A stretch of DNA of 64,000 bases from Cyrtodaria siliqua. Lineage: Eukaryota > Mollusca > Bivalvia > Adapedonta > Hiatellidae. Both the position numbers and the translations under genes were made by a program. Within the stretch, counting starts at the first letter, position 1, and each line of letters opens with the position of its first letter. The notes under the pieces were generated by a model. It was not told where the DNA came from. It worked only from the letters and a program-made list of their open reading frames with translations, and did not search any database. Below are positions 46,301-58,500 of the stretch, piece by piece. The stretch lies in the NCBI GenBank assembly GCA_037043455.1, contig JAWPHD010001211.1, positions 282,435 to 346,434 of the forward strand, in the 5' to 3' direction.

Positions 46301-49300
46301 TATGGTTTAACTTTTGTAATGTTATGCATGACAGCGACCTCAGAGGGATAACAAAACTGGTATGGATCAACTTTAGTAATGTTATGCATGACAGCGACCT
46401 CAGAGGGATAGGAAAACTGAAATGGTTCAACTTTTGTAATGTTATGCATGACAGCGACCTCAGAGGGATAAGAAAACTGATATGGTTCAACTTTTGTAAT
46501 GTTATGCATGACAGGGACCTCAGAGGGATAAGAGAACTGATATGGTTCAACTTTAGTAATGTTATGCATGACAGCGACCTCAGAGGGATAAGAAAACTGA
46601 TATCGTTCAACTTTTGTAATGTTATGCATGACAGCGACCTCAGAGGGATAAGATAACCGGTATGGTCAACTTTAGTAATGTTATTCACGACAGCGACCTC
46701 AGAGGAATAACAGGACAGGTATGGATCAGAAAACTGAAATGGTTCAACTTTTGTAATGTTATGCATGACAGCGACCTCAGAGGGATAAGAAAACTGATAT
46801 GGTTCAACTTTTGTATTGTTATGCATGACAGGGACCTCAGAGGGATAAGAGAACTGATATGGTTCAACTTTCGTAATGTTATGCATGACAGCGACCTCAG
46901 AGGGATAAGAAAACTGATATGGTTCAACTTTTGTAATGTTATGCATGACAGCGACCTCAGAGGGATAAGATAACAGGTATGGATCAACTTTAGTAATGTT
47001 ATGCATGACAGCGACCTCAGAGGTATAAGAGAAGTGGTATGGATCAACTTTTGTAATGTAATGCATGACAGCGACCTCAGAGGGATAAGAAAACTGATAT
47101 GGTTCAACTTTTGTAATGTTATGCATGACAGCGACCTCAGAGGGCTAAGATAACCGGTATGGATCAACTTCAGTAATGTTATACATGACAGCGACCTCAG
47201 AGGGATAAGAGAACTGGTATGGATCAACTTTAGTAATGTTATACATGACGGCGACCTCAGAGGGATAAGAGAACTGATATGGTTCAACTTTTGTAATGTT
47301 ATACATGACAGCGACCTCAGAGGGATAAGAGAACTGATATAGTTCAACTTTAGTAATGTTATACATGACAGCGACCTCAGAGGGATAAGAGAACTGATAT
47401 AGATCAACTTTAGTAATGTTATACATGACAGCGACCTCAGAGGGATAAGAGAACTGATATGGTTCAAATTTAGTAATGTTATACATGACAGCGACCTCAG
47501 AGGGATAAGAGAACTGGTATGGATCAATTTTAGTAATGTTATACATGACGGCGACCTCAGAGGGATAAGAGAACTGATATGGTTCAACTTTTGTAATGTT
47601 ATACGTGACAGCGACCTCAGAGGGATAAGAGAACTGATATAGTTCAACTTTAGTAATGTTATACATGACAGCGACCTCAGAGGGATAAGAGAACTGGTAT
47701 AGTTCAACTTTAGTAATGTTATACATGACCGCGACCTCAGAGGGATAAGAGAACTGGTATAGTTCAACTTTAGTAATGTTATACATGACCGCGACCTCAG
47801 AGGGATAAGAGAACTGGTATAGTTCAACTTTAGTAATGTTATTCATGACAGCGACCTCAGAGGGATAAGAGAACTGATATAGTTCAACTTTAGTAATGTT
47901 ATACAAGACAGTGACCGCAGAGGGATAACAGAACTGGTATAGTTCAACTTTAGTTATGTTATACATGACAGCGATCTCAGAGGGATAAGAGAACTGGTAT
48001 GGATCAACTTTAGTAATGTTATACATGACGGCGACCTCAGAGGGATAAGAGAACTGATATGGTTCAACTTTTGTAATGTTAAACATGACAGCGACCTCAG
48101 ACGGATAAGAGAACTGGTATGGTCAACTTAGTAATGTTATACATGACAGCGACCTCAGAGGGATAAGAGAACTGATATGGATTAACTTTAGTAATGTTAT
48201 ACATGAAGGCGACCTCAGAGGGATAAGAGAACTGGTATGGATCAACTTTAGTAATGTTATATATGACAGCGACCTCAGAGGGATAAGAGAATTGATATGG
48301 TTCAACTTTAGTAATGTTATACATGACAGCGACCTCTGAGGGATAAGAGAACTGATATAGTTCAACTTTAGTAATGTTATACATGACAGCGACCTCAGAG
48401 GGATAAGAGAACAGGTATAGTTCAACTTTAGTAATGTTATACATGACAGCGACCTCAGAGGGATAAGAGAACTGGTATGGATCAACTTTACTAATGTTAT
48501 ACATGACAGCGACCTCAGAGGGATAAGAGAACTGGTATAGTTCAACTTTAGTAATGTTATATGACAGCGAGCTCAGAGGGATAAGAGAATTGATATGGTT
48601 CAACTTTAGTAATGTTATACATGACAGCGACCTCAGAGGGATAAGAGAACTGGTATAGATCAACTTTAGTAATGTTATACATGACAGCTACCTCAGAGGG
48701 ATAAGAGAACTGATATAGTGCAACTTTAGTAATGTTATACATGACAGCGACCTCAGAGGGATAAGAGAACTGATATGGTTCAACTTTAGTAATGTTATAC
48801 ATGACAGCGACCTCAGAGGGATAAGAGAACTGATATGGTTCAACTTTAGTAATGTTATACATGACAGCGACCTCAGAGGGATAAGAGAACTGATATAGTT
48901 CAACTTTAGTAATGTTATACATGACAGCGACCTCAGAGGGATAAGAGAACTGGTATAGATCAACTTTAGTAATGTTATACATGACAGCGACCTCAGAGGG
49001 ATAAGAGAACTGATATAGATCAACTTTAGTAATGTTATACATGACAGCGACCTCAGCGGGATAAGAGAACTGGTATAGATCAACTTTAGTAATGTTATAC
49101 ATGACAGGGACCTCAGAGGGACAAGAGAACTGATATGGTTCAACTTTAGTAATGTTATACATGACAGCGACCTCAGAGGGATACGAGAACTGGTATAGTT
49201 CAACTTTAGTAATGTTATACATGACAGCGACCTCAGAGGGATAAGAGAACTGATATGGTTCAACTTTTGTAATGTTAAACATGACAGCGACCTCAGAGGG

Positions 49301-49438
49301 ATAAGAGAACTGGTATGGATCAACTTTAGTAATGTTATGCATGACAGCGACTTCAGAGGGATAAGAGAACTGGTATGGATCAACTTTAGTAATGTTATGC
49401 ATGACAGCGACCTCAGAGGGATAAGAAAACTGATATGG

Positions 49439-50920
49439 TTAAACTTTTGTAATGTTATGCATGACAGCGACCTCAGAGGGATAAAAAAACTGGTATGGAT
49501 CAACTTTAGTAATGTTATGCATGACAGCCACCTCAGAGGGATAAGAGAACTGGTATGGATCAACTTTAGTAATGTTATGCATGACAGCGACCTCAGAGGG
49601 ATAAGAAAACTGGTATGGATCAACTTTAGTAATGGTATACATGACAGCGACCTCAGAGGGATAAGAAAACTGATATGGTTCAACTTTTGTAATGTTATGC
49701 ATCACAGCCACCTCAGAGGGATAAGAGAACTGGTATGGATCAACTTTAGTAATGTTATGCATGACAGCGACCTCAGAGGGATAAGAAAACTGGTATGGAT
49801 CAACTTTAGTAATGGTATACATGACAGCGACCTCAGAGGGATAAGAAAACTGATATGGTTCAACTTTTGTAATGTTATGCATCACAGCGACCTCAGAGGG
49901 ATAAGAAAACTGGTATGGATCAACTTTAGTAATATTATGCATGACAGCGAACTCAGAGGGATAGAAAAACTGAAATGGTTCAACTTTTGTAATGTTATGC
50001 ATGACAGCGACCTCAGAGGGATAAGAAAACTGATATGGTTCAACTTTTGTAATGTTATGCATGACAGGGACCTCAGAGGGATAAGAGAACTGATATGGTT
50101 CAACTTTAGTAATGTTATGCATGACAGCGACCTCAGAGGGATAAGAAAACTGATATGGTTCAACTTTTGTAATGTTATGCATGACAGCGACCTCAGAGGG
50201 ATAAGATAACCGGTATGGATCAACTTTAGTAATGTTATGCATGACAGCGACCTCAGAGGGATAAGAGAACTGGTATGGATCAACTTTTGTAATGTTATGC
50301 ATGATAGCGACCTCAGAGGGATAAGAAAACTGATATGGTTCAACTTTTGTAATGTTATGCATGACAGCGACCTCAGAGGGATAAGATAACCGGTATGGAT
50401 CAACTTTAGTAATGTTATGCATGACAGCGACCTCAGAGGGATAAGAGAACTGGTATGGATCAACTTTAGTAATGTTATGCATGACAGCGACCTCAGAGGA
50501 ATAACAGGATTGGTATGGATCAGAAAACTGAAATGGTTCAACTTTTGTAATGTTATGCATGACAGCGACCTCAGAGGGATAAGAAAACTGATATGGTTCA
50601 ACTTTTGAAATGTTATGCATGACAGGGACCTCAGAGGGATAAGAGAACTGATATGGTTCAACTTTCGTAATGTTATGCATGACAGCGACCTCAGAGGGAT
50701 AAGAAAACTGATATGGTTCAACTTTTGTAATGTTATGCATGACAGCGACCTCAGAGGGATAAGATAACAGGTATGGATCAACTTTAGTAATGTTATGCAT
50801 GGCAGCGACCTCAGAGGGATAAGCGAAGTGGTATGGATCAACTTTTGTAATGTAATGCATGACAGCGACCTCAGAGGGATAAGAAAACTGATATGGTTCA
50901 ACTTTTGTAATGTTATGCAT
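49439..50920 (-). CDS. Repetitive-protein frame segment
   Basis: 493 codons of the 20-residue repeat, in the same phase as 51239-52480, 52508-58903 and 58940-59320. It contains one shortened unit (about 50500-50530) in which 42 bp, exactly 14 codons, are missing, so the frame is kept. It ends at a TAA (49439-49441) created by GGTTAAAC in place of GGATCAAC or GGTTCAAC. Further downstream the same phase continues open to about 48560, where a 2-bp deletion shifts it. Confidence 0.3.
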   Translation of the reverse strand: MHNITKVEPYQFSYPSEVAVMHYITKVDPYHFAYPSEVAAMHNITKVDPYLLSYPSEVAVMHNITKVEPYQFSYPSEVAVMHNITKVEPYQFSYPSEVPVMHNISKVEPYQFSYPSEVAVMHNITKVEPFQFSDPYQSCYSSEVAVMHNITKVDPYQFSYPSEVAVMHNITKVDPYRLSYPSEVAVMHNITKVEPYQFSYPSEVAIMHNITKVDPYQFSYPSEVAVMHNITKVDPYRLSYPSEVAVMHNITKVEPYQFSYPSEVAVMHNITKVEPYQFSYPSEVPVMHNITKVEPYQFSYPSEVAVMHNITKVEPFQFFYPSEFAVMHNITKVDPYQFSYPSEVAVMHNITKVEPYQFSYPSEVAVMYTITKVDPYQFSYPSEVAVMHNITKVDPYQFSYPSEVAVMHNITKVEPYQFSYPSEVAVMYTITKVDPYQFSYPSEVAVMHNITKVDPYQFSYPSEVAVMHNITKVDPYQFFYPSEVAVMHNITKV

Positions 50921-51238
50921 GACAGCGACCTCAGAGGGATAAGATAACCGGTATGGATCAACTTTAGTAATGTTATGCGTGACAGCGACCTCAGAGGGTT
51001 AAGAGAACTGGTATGGATCAACTTTAGTAATGTTATTCATGACAGCGACCTCATAGGAATAACAGGACTGATATGGTTCAACTTTTGTAATGTTATGCAT
51101 GAAAGCGACCTCAGAGGGATAAGAAAACTGATATGGTTCAACTTGTGTAATGTTATGCATGACAGCGACCTCAGAGGGATAACAGGACTGATATGGTTCA
51201 AATTTTGTAATGTTATACGTGACAGCGACCTCAGAGGG

Positions 51239-52480
51239 TTAAGAGAACTGGTATGGATCAACTTTAGTAATGTTATACATGACAGCGACCTCAGAGGGAT
51301 AAGACAACTGGTATGGATCAACTTTAGCAATGTTATTCATGACAGCGACCTCAGAGGGATAAGAAAACTGATATGGTTCAACTTTTGTAATGCTATGCAT
51401 GACAGCGACCTCAGAGGGATAAGAAAATTGATATGGTTCGACTTTTGTAATGGTATGCATGACAGCGACCTCAGAGGGATAAGAGAACTGGTATGGATCA
51501 ACTTTAGTAATGTTATGCATGACAGCGACCTCAGAGGGATAAAAGAACTGGTATGGTTCAACTTTAGTAATGTTATGCATGACAGCGACTTCCGAGGGAT
51601 AAGAGAACTGGTATGGTTCAACTTTAGTAATGTTATGCATGACAGCGACCTCAGAGGGATAAGAGAACTGGTATGGATAATCTTTAGTAATGCTATGCAT
51701 GACAGCGACCTCAGAGGGATAAGATAACTGGTATGGTTCAACTTTAGTAATGTTATGCATGACAGCCACCTCAGAGGGATAAGAGAACTGGTATGGATCA
51801 ACTTTAGTAATGTTATGCATGACAGCGACCTCAGAGGGATAAGAAAACTGGTATGGATCAACTTTAGTAATTTTATGCATGACAGTTACCTCAGAGGGAT
51901 AACAAAACTGATATGGTTCAACTTTTGTAATGTTATGCATGACAGCGACCTCAGAGGGATAAGAAAACTGATATGGTTCAACTTTTGTAATGTTATGCAT
52001 GACAGGGACCTCAGAGGGATAAGAGAACTGGTATGGTTCAACTTTAGTAATGTTATGCATAACAGCTACCTCAGAGGGATAAGAGAACTGGTATGGATCA
52101 ACTTTAGTAATGTTATACATGACAGCGACCTCAGAGGGATAAGAAAACTGATATAGTTCAACTTTTGTAATGTTATGCATGACAGCGACCTCAGAGGGAT
52201 AAGAAAACTGGTAAGGATCAACTTTAGTAATGGTATGCATGACAGCGACCTCAGAGGGATAAGAAAACTGATATGGTTCAACTTTTGTAATGTTATGCAT
52301 GACAGCGACCTTAGAGGGAAAAGAAAATTGATATGGTTCAACTTTAGTAATGTTATGCATGACAGGGACCTCAGAGGGATAAGAGAACTGGTATTGTTCA
52401 ACTTTTGTAATGTTATGCATGACAGCGACCTCAGAGGGATAAGAAAACTGGTAAGGATCAACTTTAGTAATGTTATGCAT
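51239..52480 (-). CDS. Repetitive-protein frame segment
   Basis: 413 codons in the same phase as its neighbours, separated from the long frame by a single TAG (52508-52510, a CAG-to-TAG change) and ended by a TAA at 51239-51241 (TAT-to-TAA, plus-strand GGGTTAAG). A like change at 50999-51001 gives another stop. These are point mutations, not frameshifts. Confidence 0.3.
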   Translation of the reverse strand: MHNITKVDPYQFSYPSEVAVMHNITKVEQYQFSYPSEVPVMHNITKVEPYQFSFPSKVAVMHNITKVEPYQFSYPSEVAVMHTITKVDPYQFSYPSEVAVMHNITKVELYQFSYPSEVAVMYNITKVDPYQFSYPSEVAVMHNITKVEPYQFSYPSEVPVMHNITKVEPYQFSYPSEVAVMHNITKVEPYQFCYPSEVTVMHKITKVDPYQFSYPSEVAVMHNITKVDPYQFSYPSEVAVMHNITKVEPYQLSYPSEVAVMHSITKDYPYQFSYPSEVAVMHNITKVEPYQFSYPSEVAVMHNITKVEPYQFFYPSEVAVMHNITKVDPYQFSYPSEVAVMHTITKVEPYQFSYPSEVAVMHSITKVEPYQFSYPSEVAVMNNIAKVDPYQLSYPSEVAVMYNITKVDPYQFS

Positions 52481-52507
52481 GACAGCGACCTCAGAGGGAT
52501 AAGAAAA

Positions 52508-55500
52508 CTAATATGGTTCAACTTTTGTAATGTTATGCACGACAGCGACCTCAGAGGGATAAGAAAACTGATATGGTTCAACTTTTGTAATGTTATGCAT
52601 GACAGGGACCTCAGAGGGATAAGAGAACTGGTATGGTTCAATTTTAGTAATGTTATACATGACAGCGACCTCAGAGGGGTAAGAAAACTGATATGGTTCA
52701 ACTTCAGTAATGTTATGCATGACAGCGACCTCAGAGGGATAAGAAAACTGATATGGTTCAACTTTTGTAATGTTATGCATGACAGCGACCTCAGAGGGAT
52801 AAGATAACCTGTATGGATCAACTTTAGTAATGTTATGCATGACAGCGACCTCAGAGGGATAAGATAACCGGTATGGATCTACTTTTGTAATGTTATGCAT
52901 GACAGCGACCTCAGAGGGATAAGAAAACTGATATGGTTCAACTTTTGTAATGTTATGCATGACAGGGACCTCAGAGGGATAAGAGAACTGATATGGTTCA
53001 ACTTTAGTAATGTTATGCTTGACAGCGACCTCAGAGGGATAAGAAAACTGATATGGTTCAACTTTTGTAATGTTATGCATGATAGCGACCTCAGAGGGAT
53101 AAGATAACCGGTATGGATCAACTTTAGTAATGTTATGCATGACAGCGACCTCAGAGGGATAAGAGAACTGGTATGGATCAACTTTTGTAATGTTATGCAT
53201 GACAGCGACCTCAGAGGGATAAGAAAACTGATATGGTTCAACTTTTGTAATGTTATGCATGACAGCGACCTCAGAGGGATAAGATAACCGGTATGGATCA
53301 ACTTTAGTAATGTTATGCCTGACAGCGACCTCAGAGGGATAAGAGAACTGGTATGGATTAACTTTAGTAATGTTATTCATGACAGCGACCTCAGAGGGAT
53401 AACATGACTGATATGGTTCATCTTTTGTAATGTTATGCATGACAGCGACCTCAGAGGGATAAGAAAACAGATGTGGTTCATGTTTTGTAATGTTATGCAT
53501 GACAGCGACCTCAGAGGAATAAAAGAACTGATATGGATCAACTTTAGTAATGTTATGCATGACAGCGACCTCAGAGGGATAACAGGACTGATATGGTTCA
53601 ACTTTTGTAATGTTATAATTGACAGCGACCTCAGATGGATAAGAGAACTGGTATGGATCAACTTTAGTAATGTTATGCATGACAGCGACCTCAGAGGGAT
53701 AAGAGAACTGATATGGTTCAACTTTAGTAATGTTATTCATGACAGCGACCTCAGAGGGATAATAGAACTGGTATGGATCAACTTCAGTAATTTTATACAT
53801 GACAGCGACCTCAGAGGGATAAGACAACTGGTATGGATCAACTTTAGTAATGTTATTCATGACAGCGACCTCAGAGGGATAAGAGAACTGGTATGGATCA
53901 ACTTTAGTAATGTTATGCATGACAGCAACCTCAGAGGGATAAGAGAACTGGTATAGATCAACTTTAGTAATTTTATACATGACAGCGACCTCAGACGGAT
54001 AAGAGAACTGGTATGGATCAACTTTAGTAATGTTATGCATGACAGCGACCTCAGAGGGATAAGAGAACTGGTATGGATCAACTTTAGTAATTGTATACAT
54101 GACAGCGACCTCAGAGGGATAAGAGAACTGGTATGGATCAACTTTAGTAATGTTATGCATGACAGCGACCTCAGAGGGATAAGAGAACTGATATGGTTCA
54201 ACTTTAGTAATGTTATGCATGACGGCGACCTCAGAGGGAAAAGAGAACTGGTATGGATCAACGTTAGTAATGTTATGCATGACAGCGACCTCAGAGGGAT
54301 AAGAAAACTGATATGGTTCAATTTTTGTAATGTTATGCATGACAGCGACCTCAGAGGGATAAGAGAACTGGTATGGATCAACTTTAGTAATGTTATGCAT
54401 GACAGTGACCTCAGAGGGATAAGAGAAGTGGTATGGTTCAACTTTAGTAATGTTATTCATGACAGCGACCTCAGAGGGATAAGAGAACTGGTATGGATCA
54501 ACTTTAGTAATGTTATACATGACAGCGACCTCAGAGGGATAAGAGAACTGGTATGGATCAATTTTAGTAATGTTATTCATGACGGCGACCTCAGAGGGAT
54601 AAGAGAACTGGTATGGATCAACTTTAGTAATGTTATTCATGACAGCGACCTCAGAGGGATAAGAGAACTGGTATGGATCAACTTTAGTAATGTTATACAT
54701 AACATCGACCTCAGAGGGATAAGATAACTGGTATGGATCAACTTTAGTAATGTTATTCATGACAACGACCTCAGAGGGATAAGAGAACTGATATGGTTCA
54801 ACTTTTGTAATGTTATACATGACGGCGACCTCAAAGGGATAAGAGAACTGGTATGGATCAACTTTAGTAATGTTATTCATGACAGCGACCTCAGAGGGAT
54901 AAGAGAACTGATATGGATCAACTTTAGTAATGTTATACATGACGGCGACCTCAGAGGGATAAGAGAACTGGTATGGATCAACTTTAGTAATGTTATGCAT
55001 GACAGCGACCTCATAGGGATAAAAGAACGGATATGGTTCAACTTTTGTAATGTTATGCATGACAGCGACCTCAGAGGGATAAGAGAATTGATATGGTTCA
55101 ACTTTTGTAATGTTATGCATGACAGCGACCTCAGAGAGATAAGAGAACTGATATGGTTCAACTTTTGTAATGTTATGTATGACAGCGACCTCAGAGGGAT
55201 AAGAGAACTGGTATGGTTCAACTTTAGTAATGTTATACATGACATCGACCTCAGAGGGATAAGAGGACTGATATGGTTCAACTTTTGTAATGTTATACAT
55301 GACAGCGACCTCAGAGGGATAAGAGGACTGATATGGTTCATCTTTTGTAATGTTATACATGACGGCGACCTCAGAGGGATAAGAGAACTGGTATGGATCA
55401 ACTTTAGTAATGTTATGCATGAGAGCGACCTCAGAGGGATAAGAAAACTGGTATGGATCAACTTTAGTAATGTTATGCATGACAGCGACCTCAGAGGGAT

Positions 55501-58500
55501 AAGAAAACTGATATGGTTCAATTTTTGTAATGTTATGCATGACAGCGACCTCAGAGGGATAAGAAAACTGATATGGTTCAACTTTTGTAATGTTATGCAT
55601 GACAGGGACCTCAGAGGGATAAGAGAACTGGTATGGTTCAACTTTAGTAATGTTATGCATGACAGCGAACTCAGAGGGATAAGAGAACTGGTATGGATCA
55701 ACTTTAGTAATGTTATGCATGACAGCGACCTCAGAGGGATAAGAGAACTGGTATGGTTCAACTTTAGTAATGTTATGCATGACAGCGAACTCAGAGGAAT
55801 AAAAGAACTGATATGGATCAACTTTAGTAATGTTATGCATGACAGCGACCTCAGAGGGATAACAGGACTGATATGGTTCAACTTTTGTAATGTTATACAC
55901 GACAGCGACCTCAGAGGGATAAGAGAACTGGTATGGATCAACTTTAGTAATGTTATGCATGACAGCGACCTCAGAGGGATAAGAGAACTGATATGGTTCA
56001 ACTTTAGTAATGTTATTCATGACAGCGACCTCAGAGGGATAATAGAACTGGTATGGATCAACTTCAGTAATTTTATACATGACAGCGACCTCAGAGGGAT
56101 AAGACAACTGGTATGGATCAACTTTAGTAATGTTATTCATGACAGCGACCTCAGAGGGATAAGAGAACTGGTATGGATCAACTTTAGTAATGTTATGCAT
56201 GACAGCAACCTCAGAGGGATAAGAGAACTGGTATAGATCAACTTTAGTAATTTTATACATGACAGCGACCTCAGACGGATAAGAGAACTGGTATGGATCA
56301 ACTTTAGTAATGTTATGCATGACAGCGACCTCAGAGGGATAAGAGAACTGGTATGGATCAACTTTAGTAATTGTATACATGACAGCGACCTCAGAGGGAT
56401 AAGAGAACTGGTATGGATCAACTTTAGTAATGTTATGCATGACAGCGACCTCAGAGGGATAAGAGAACTGATATGGTTCAACTTTAGTAATGTTATGCAT
56501 GACGGCGACCTCAGAGGGAAAAGAGAACTGGTATGGATCAACGTTAGTAATGTTATGCATGACAGCGACCTCAGAGGGATAAGAAAACTGATATGGTTCA
56601 ATTTTTGTAATGTTATGCATGACAGCGACCTCAGAGGGATAAGAGAACTGGTATGGATCAACTTTAGTAATGTTATGCATGACAGTGACCTCAGAGGGAT
56701 AAGAGAAGTGGTATGGTTCAACTTTAGTAATGTTATTCATGACAGCGACCTCAGAGGGATAAGAGAACTGGTATGGATCAACTTTAGTAATGTTATACAT
56801 GACAGCGACCTCAGAGGGATAAGAGAACTGGTATGGATCAACTTTAGTAATGTTATTCATGACGGCGACCTCAGAGGGATAAGAGAACTGGTATGGATCA
56901 ACTTTAGTAATGTTATTCATGACAGCGACCTCAGAGGGATAAGAGAACTGGTATGGATCAACTTTAGTAATGTTATACATAACATCGACCTCAGAGGGAT
57001 AAGATAACTGGTATGGATCAACTTTAGTAATGTTATTCATGACAACGACCTCAGAGGGATAAGAGAACTGATATGGTTCAACTTTTGTAATGTTATACAT
57101 GACGGCGACCTCAAAGGGATAAGAGAACTGGTATGGATCAACTTTAGTAATGTTATTCATGACAGCGACCTCAGAGGGATAAGAGAACTGATATGGATCA
57201 ACTTTAGTAATGTTATACATGACGGCGACCTCAGAGGGATAAGAGAACTGGTATGGATCAACTTTAGTAATGTTATGCATGACAGCGACCTCATAGGGAT
57301 AAAAGAACGGATATGGTTCAACTTTTGTAATGTTATGCATGACAGCGACCTCAGAGGGATAAGAGAATTGATATGGTTCAACTTTTGTAATGTTATGCAT
57401 GACAGCGACCTCAGAGAGATAAGAGAACTGATATGGTTCAACTTTTGTAATGTTATGTATGACAGCGACCTCAGAGGGATAAGAGAACTGGTATGGTTCA
57501 ACTTTAGTAATGTTATACATGACATCGACCTCAGAGGGATAAGAGGACTGATATGGTTCAACTTTTGTAATGTTATACATGACAGCGACCTCAGAGGGAT
57601 AAGAGGACTGATATGGTTCATCTTTTGTAATGTTATACATGACGGCGACCTCAGAGGGATAAGAGAACTGGTATGGATCAACTTTAGTAATGTTATGCAT
57701 GAGAGCGACCTCAGAGGGATAAGAAAACTGGTATGGATCAACTTTAGTAATGTTATGCATGACAGCGACCTCAGAGGGATAAGAAAACTGATATGGTTCA
57801 ATTTTTGTAATGTTATGCATGACAGCGACCTCAGAGGGATAAGAAAACTGATATGGTTCAACTTTTGTAATGTTATGCATGACAGGGACCTCAGAGGGAT
57901 AAGAGAACTGGTATGGTTCAACTTTAGTAATGTTATGCATGACAGCGAACTCAGAGGGATAAGAGAACTGGTATGGATCAACTTTAGTAATGTTATGCAT
58001 GACAGCGACCTCAGAGGGATAAGAAAACTGGTATGGATCAACTTTAGTAATGTTATGTATGACAGCGACCTCAGAGGGATAAGAAAACCGATATGGTTCA
58101 ACTTTTGTAATGTTATGCATGACAGCGACCTCAGAGGGATAAGATAACCGGTATGGATCAACTTTAGAAATGCTATGCATGACAGCGACCTCAGAGAGAT
58201 AAGATAACCGGTATGGATCAACTTTAGAAATGCTATGCATGACAGCAACCTCAGAGGGATAAGATAACCGGTATGGATCAACTTTTGTAATGTTATGCAT
58301 GACAGCGACCTCAGAGGAGGGATTAGAGAACTGGTATGGATCAACTTTAGTAATGTTATGCATGACAGCGACCTCAGAGGGATAAGAAAACTGATATGGT
58401 TCAACTTTTGTAATGTTATGCATGACAGCGACCTCAGAGGGATAAGAGAAGTGGTATGGTTCAACTTTAGTAATGTTATTCATGACAGCGACCTCAGAGG

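Noticed and set aside
40454..58464. Second minus-strand frame with repeat CITLLKLIHTSSLIPLRSLS
   Set aside because: Variable sites fall on second codon positions (Thr/Ile, Ser/Phe, Leu/Gln, Leu/Pro), the opposite of constraint; treated as a shadow of the PSEVAV frame.
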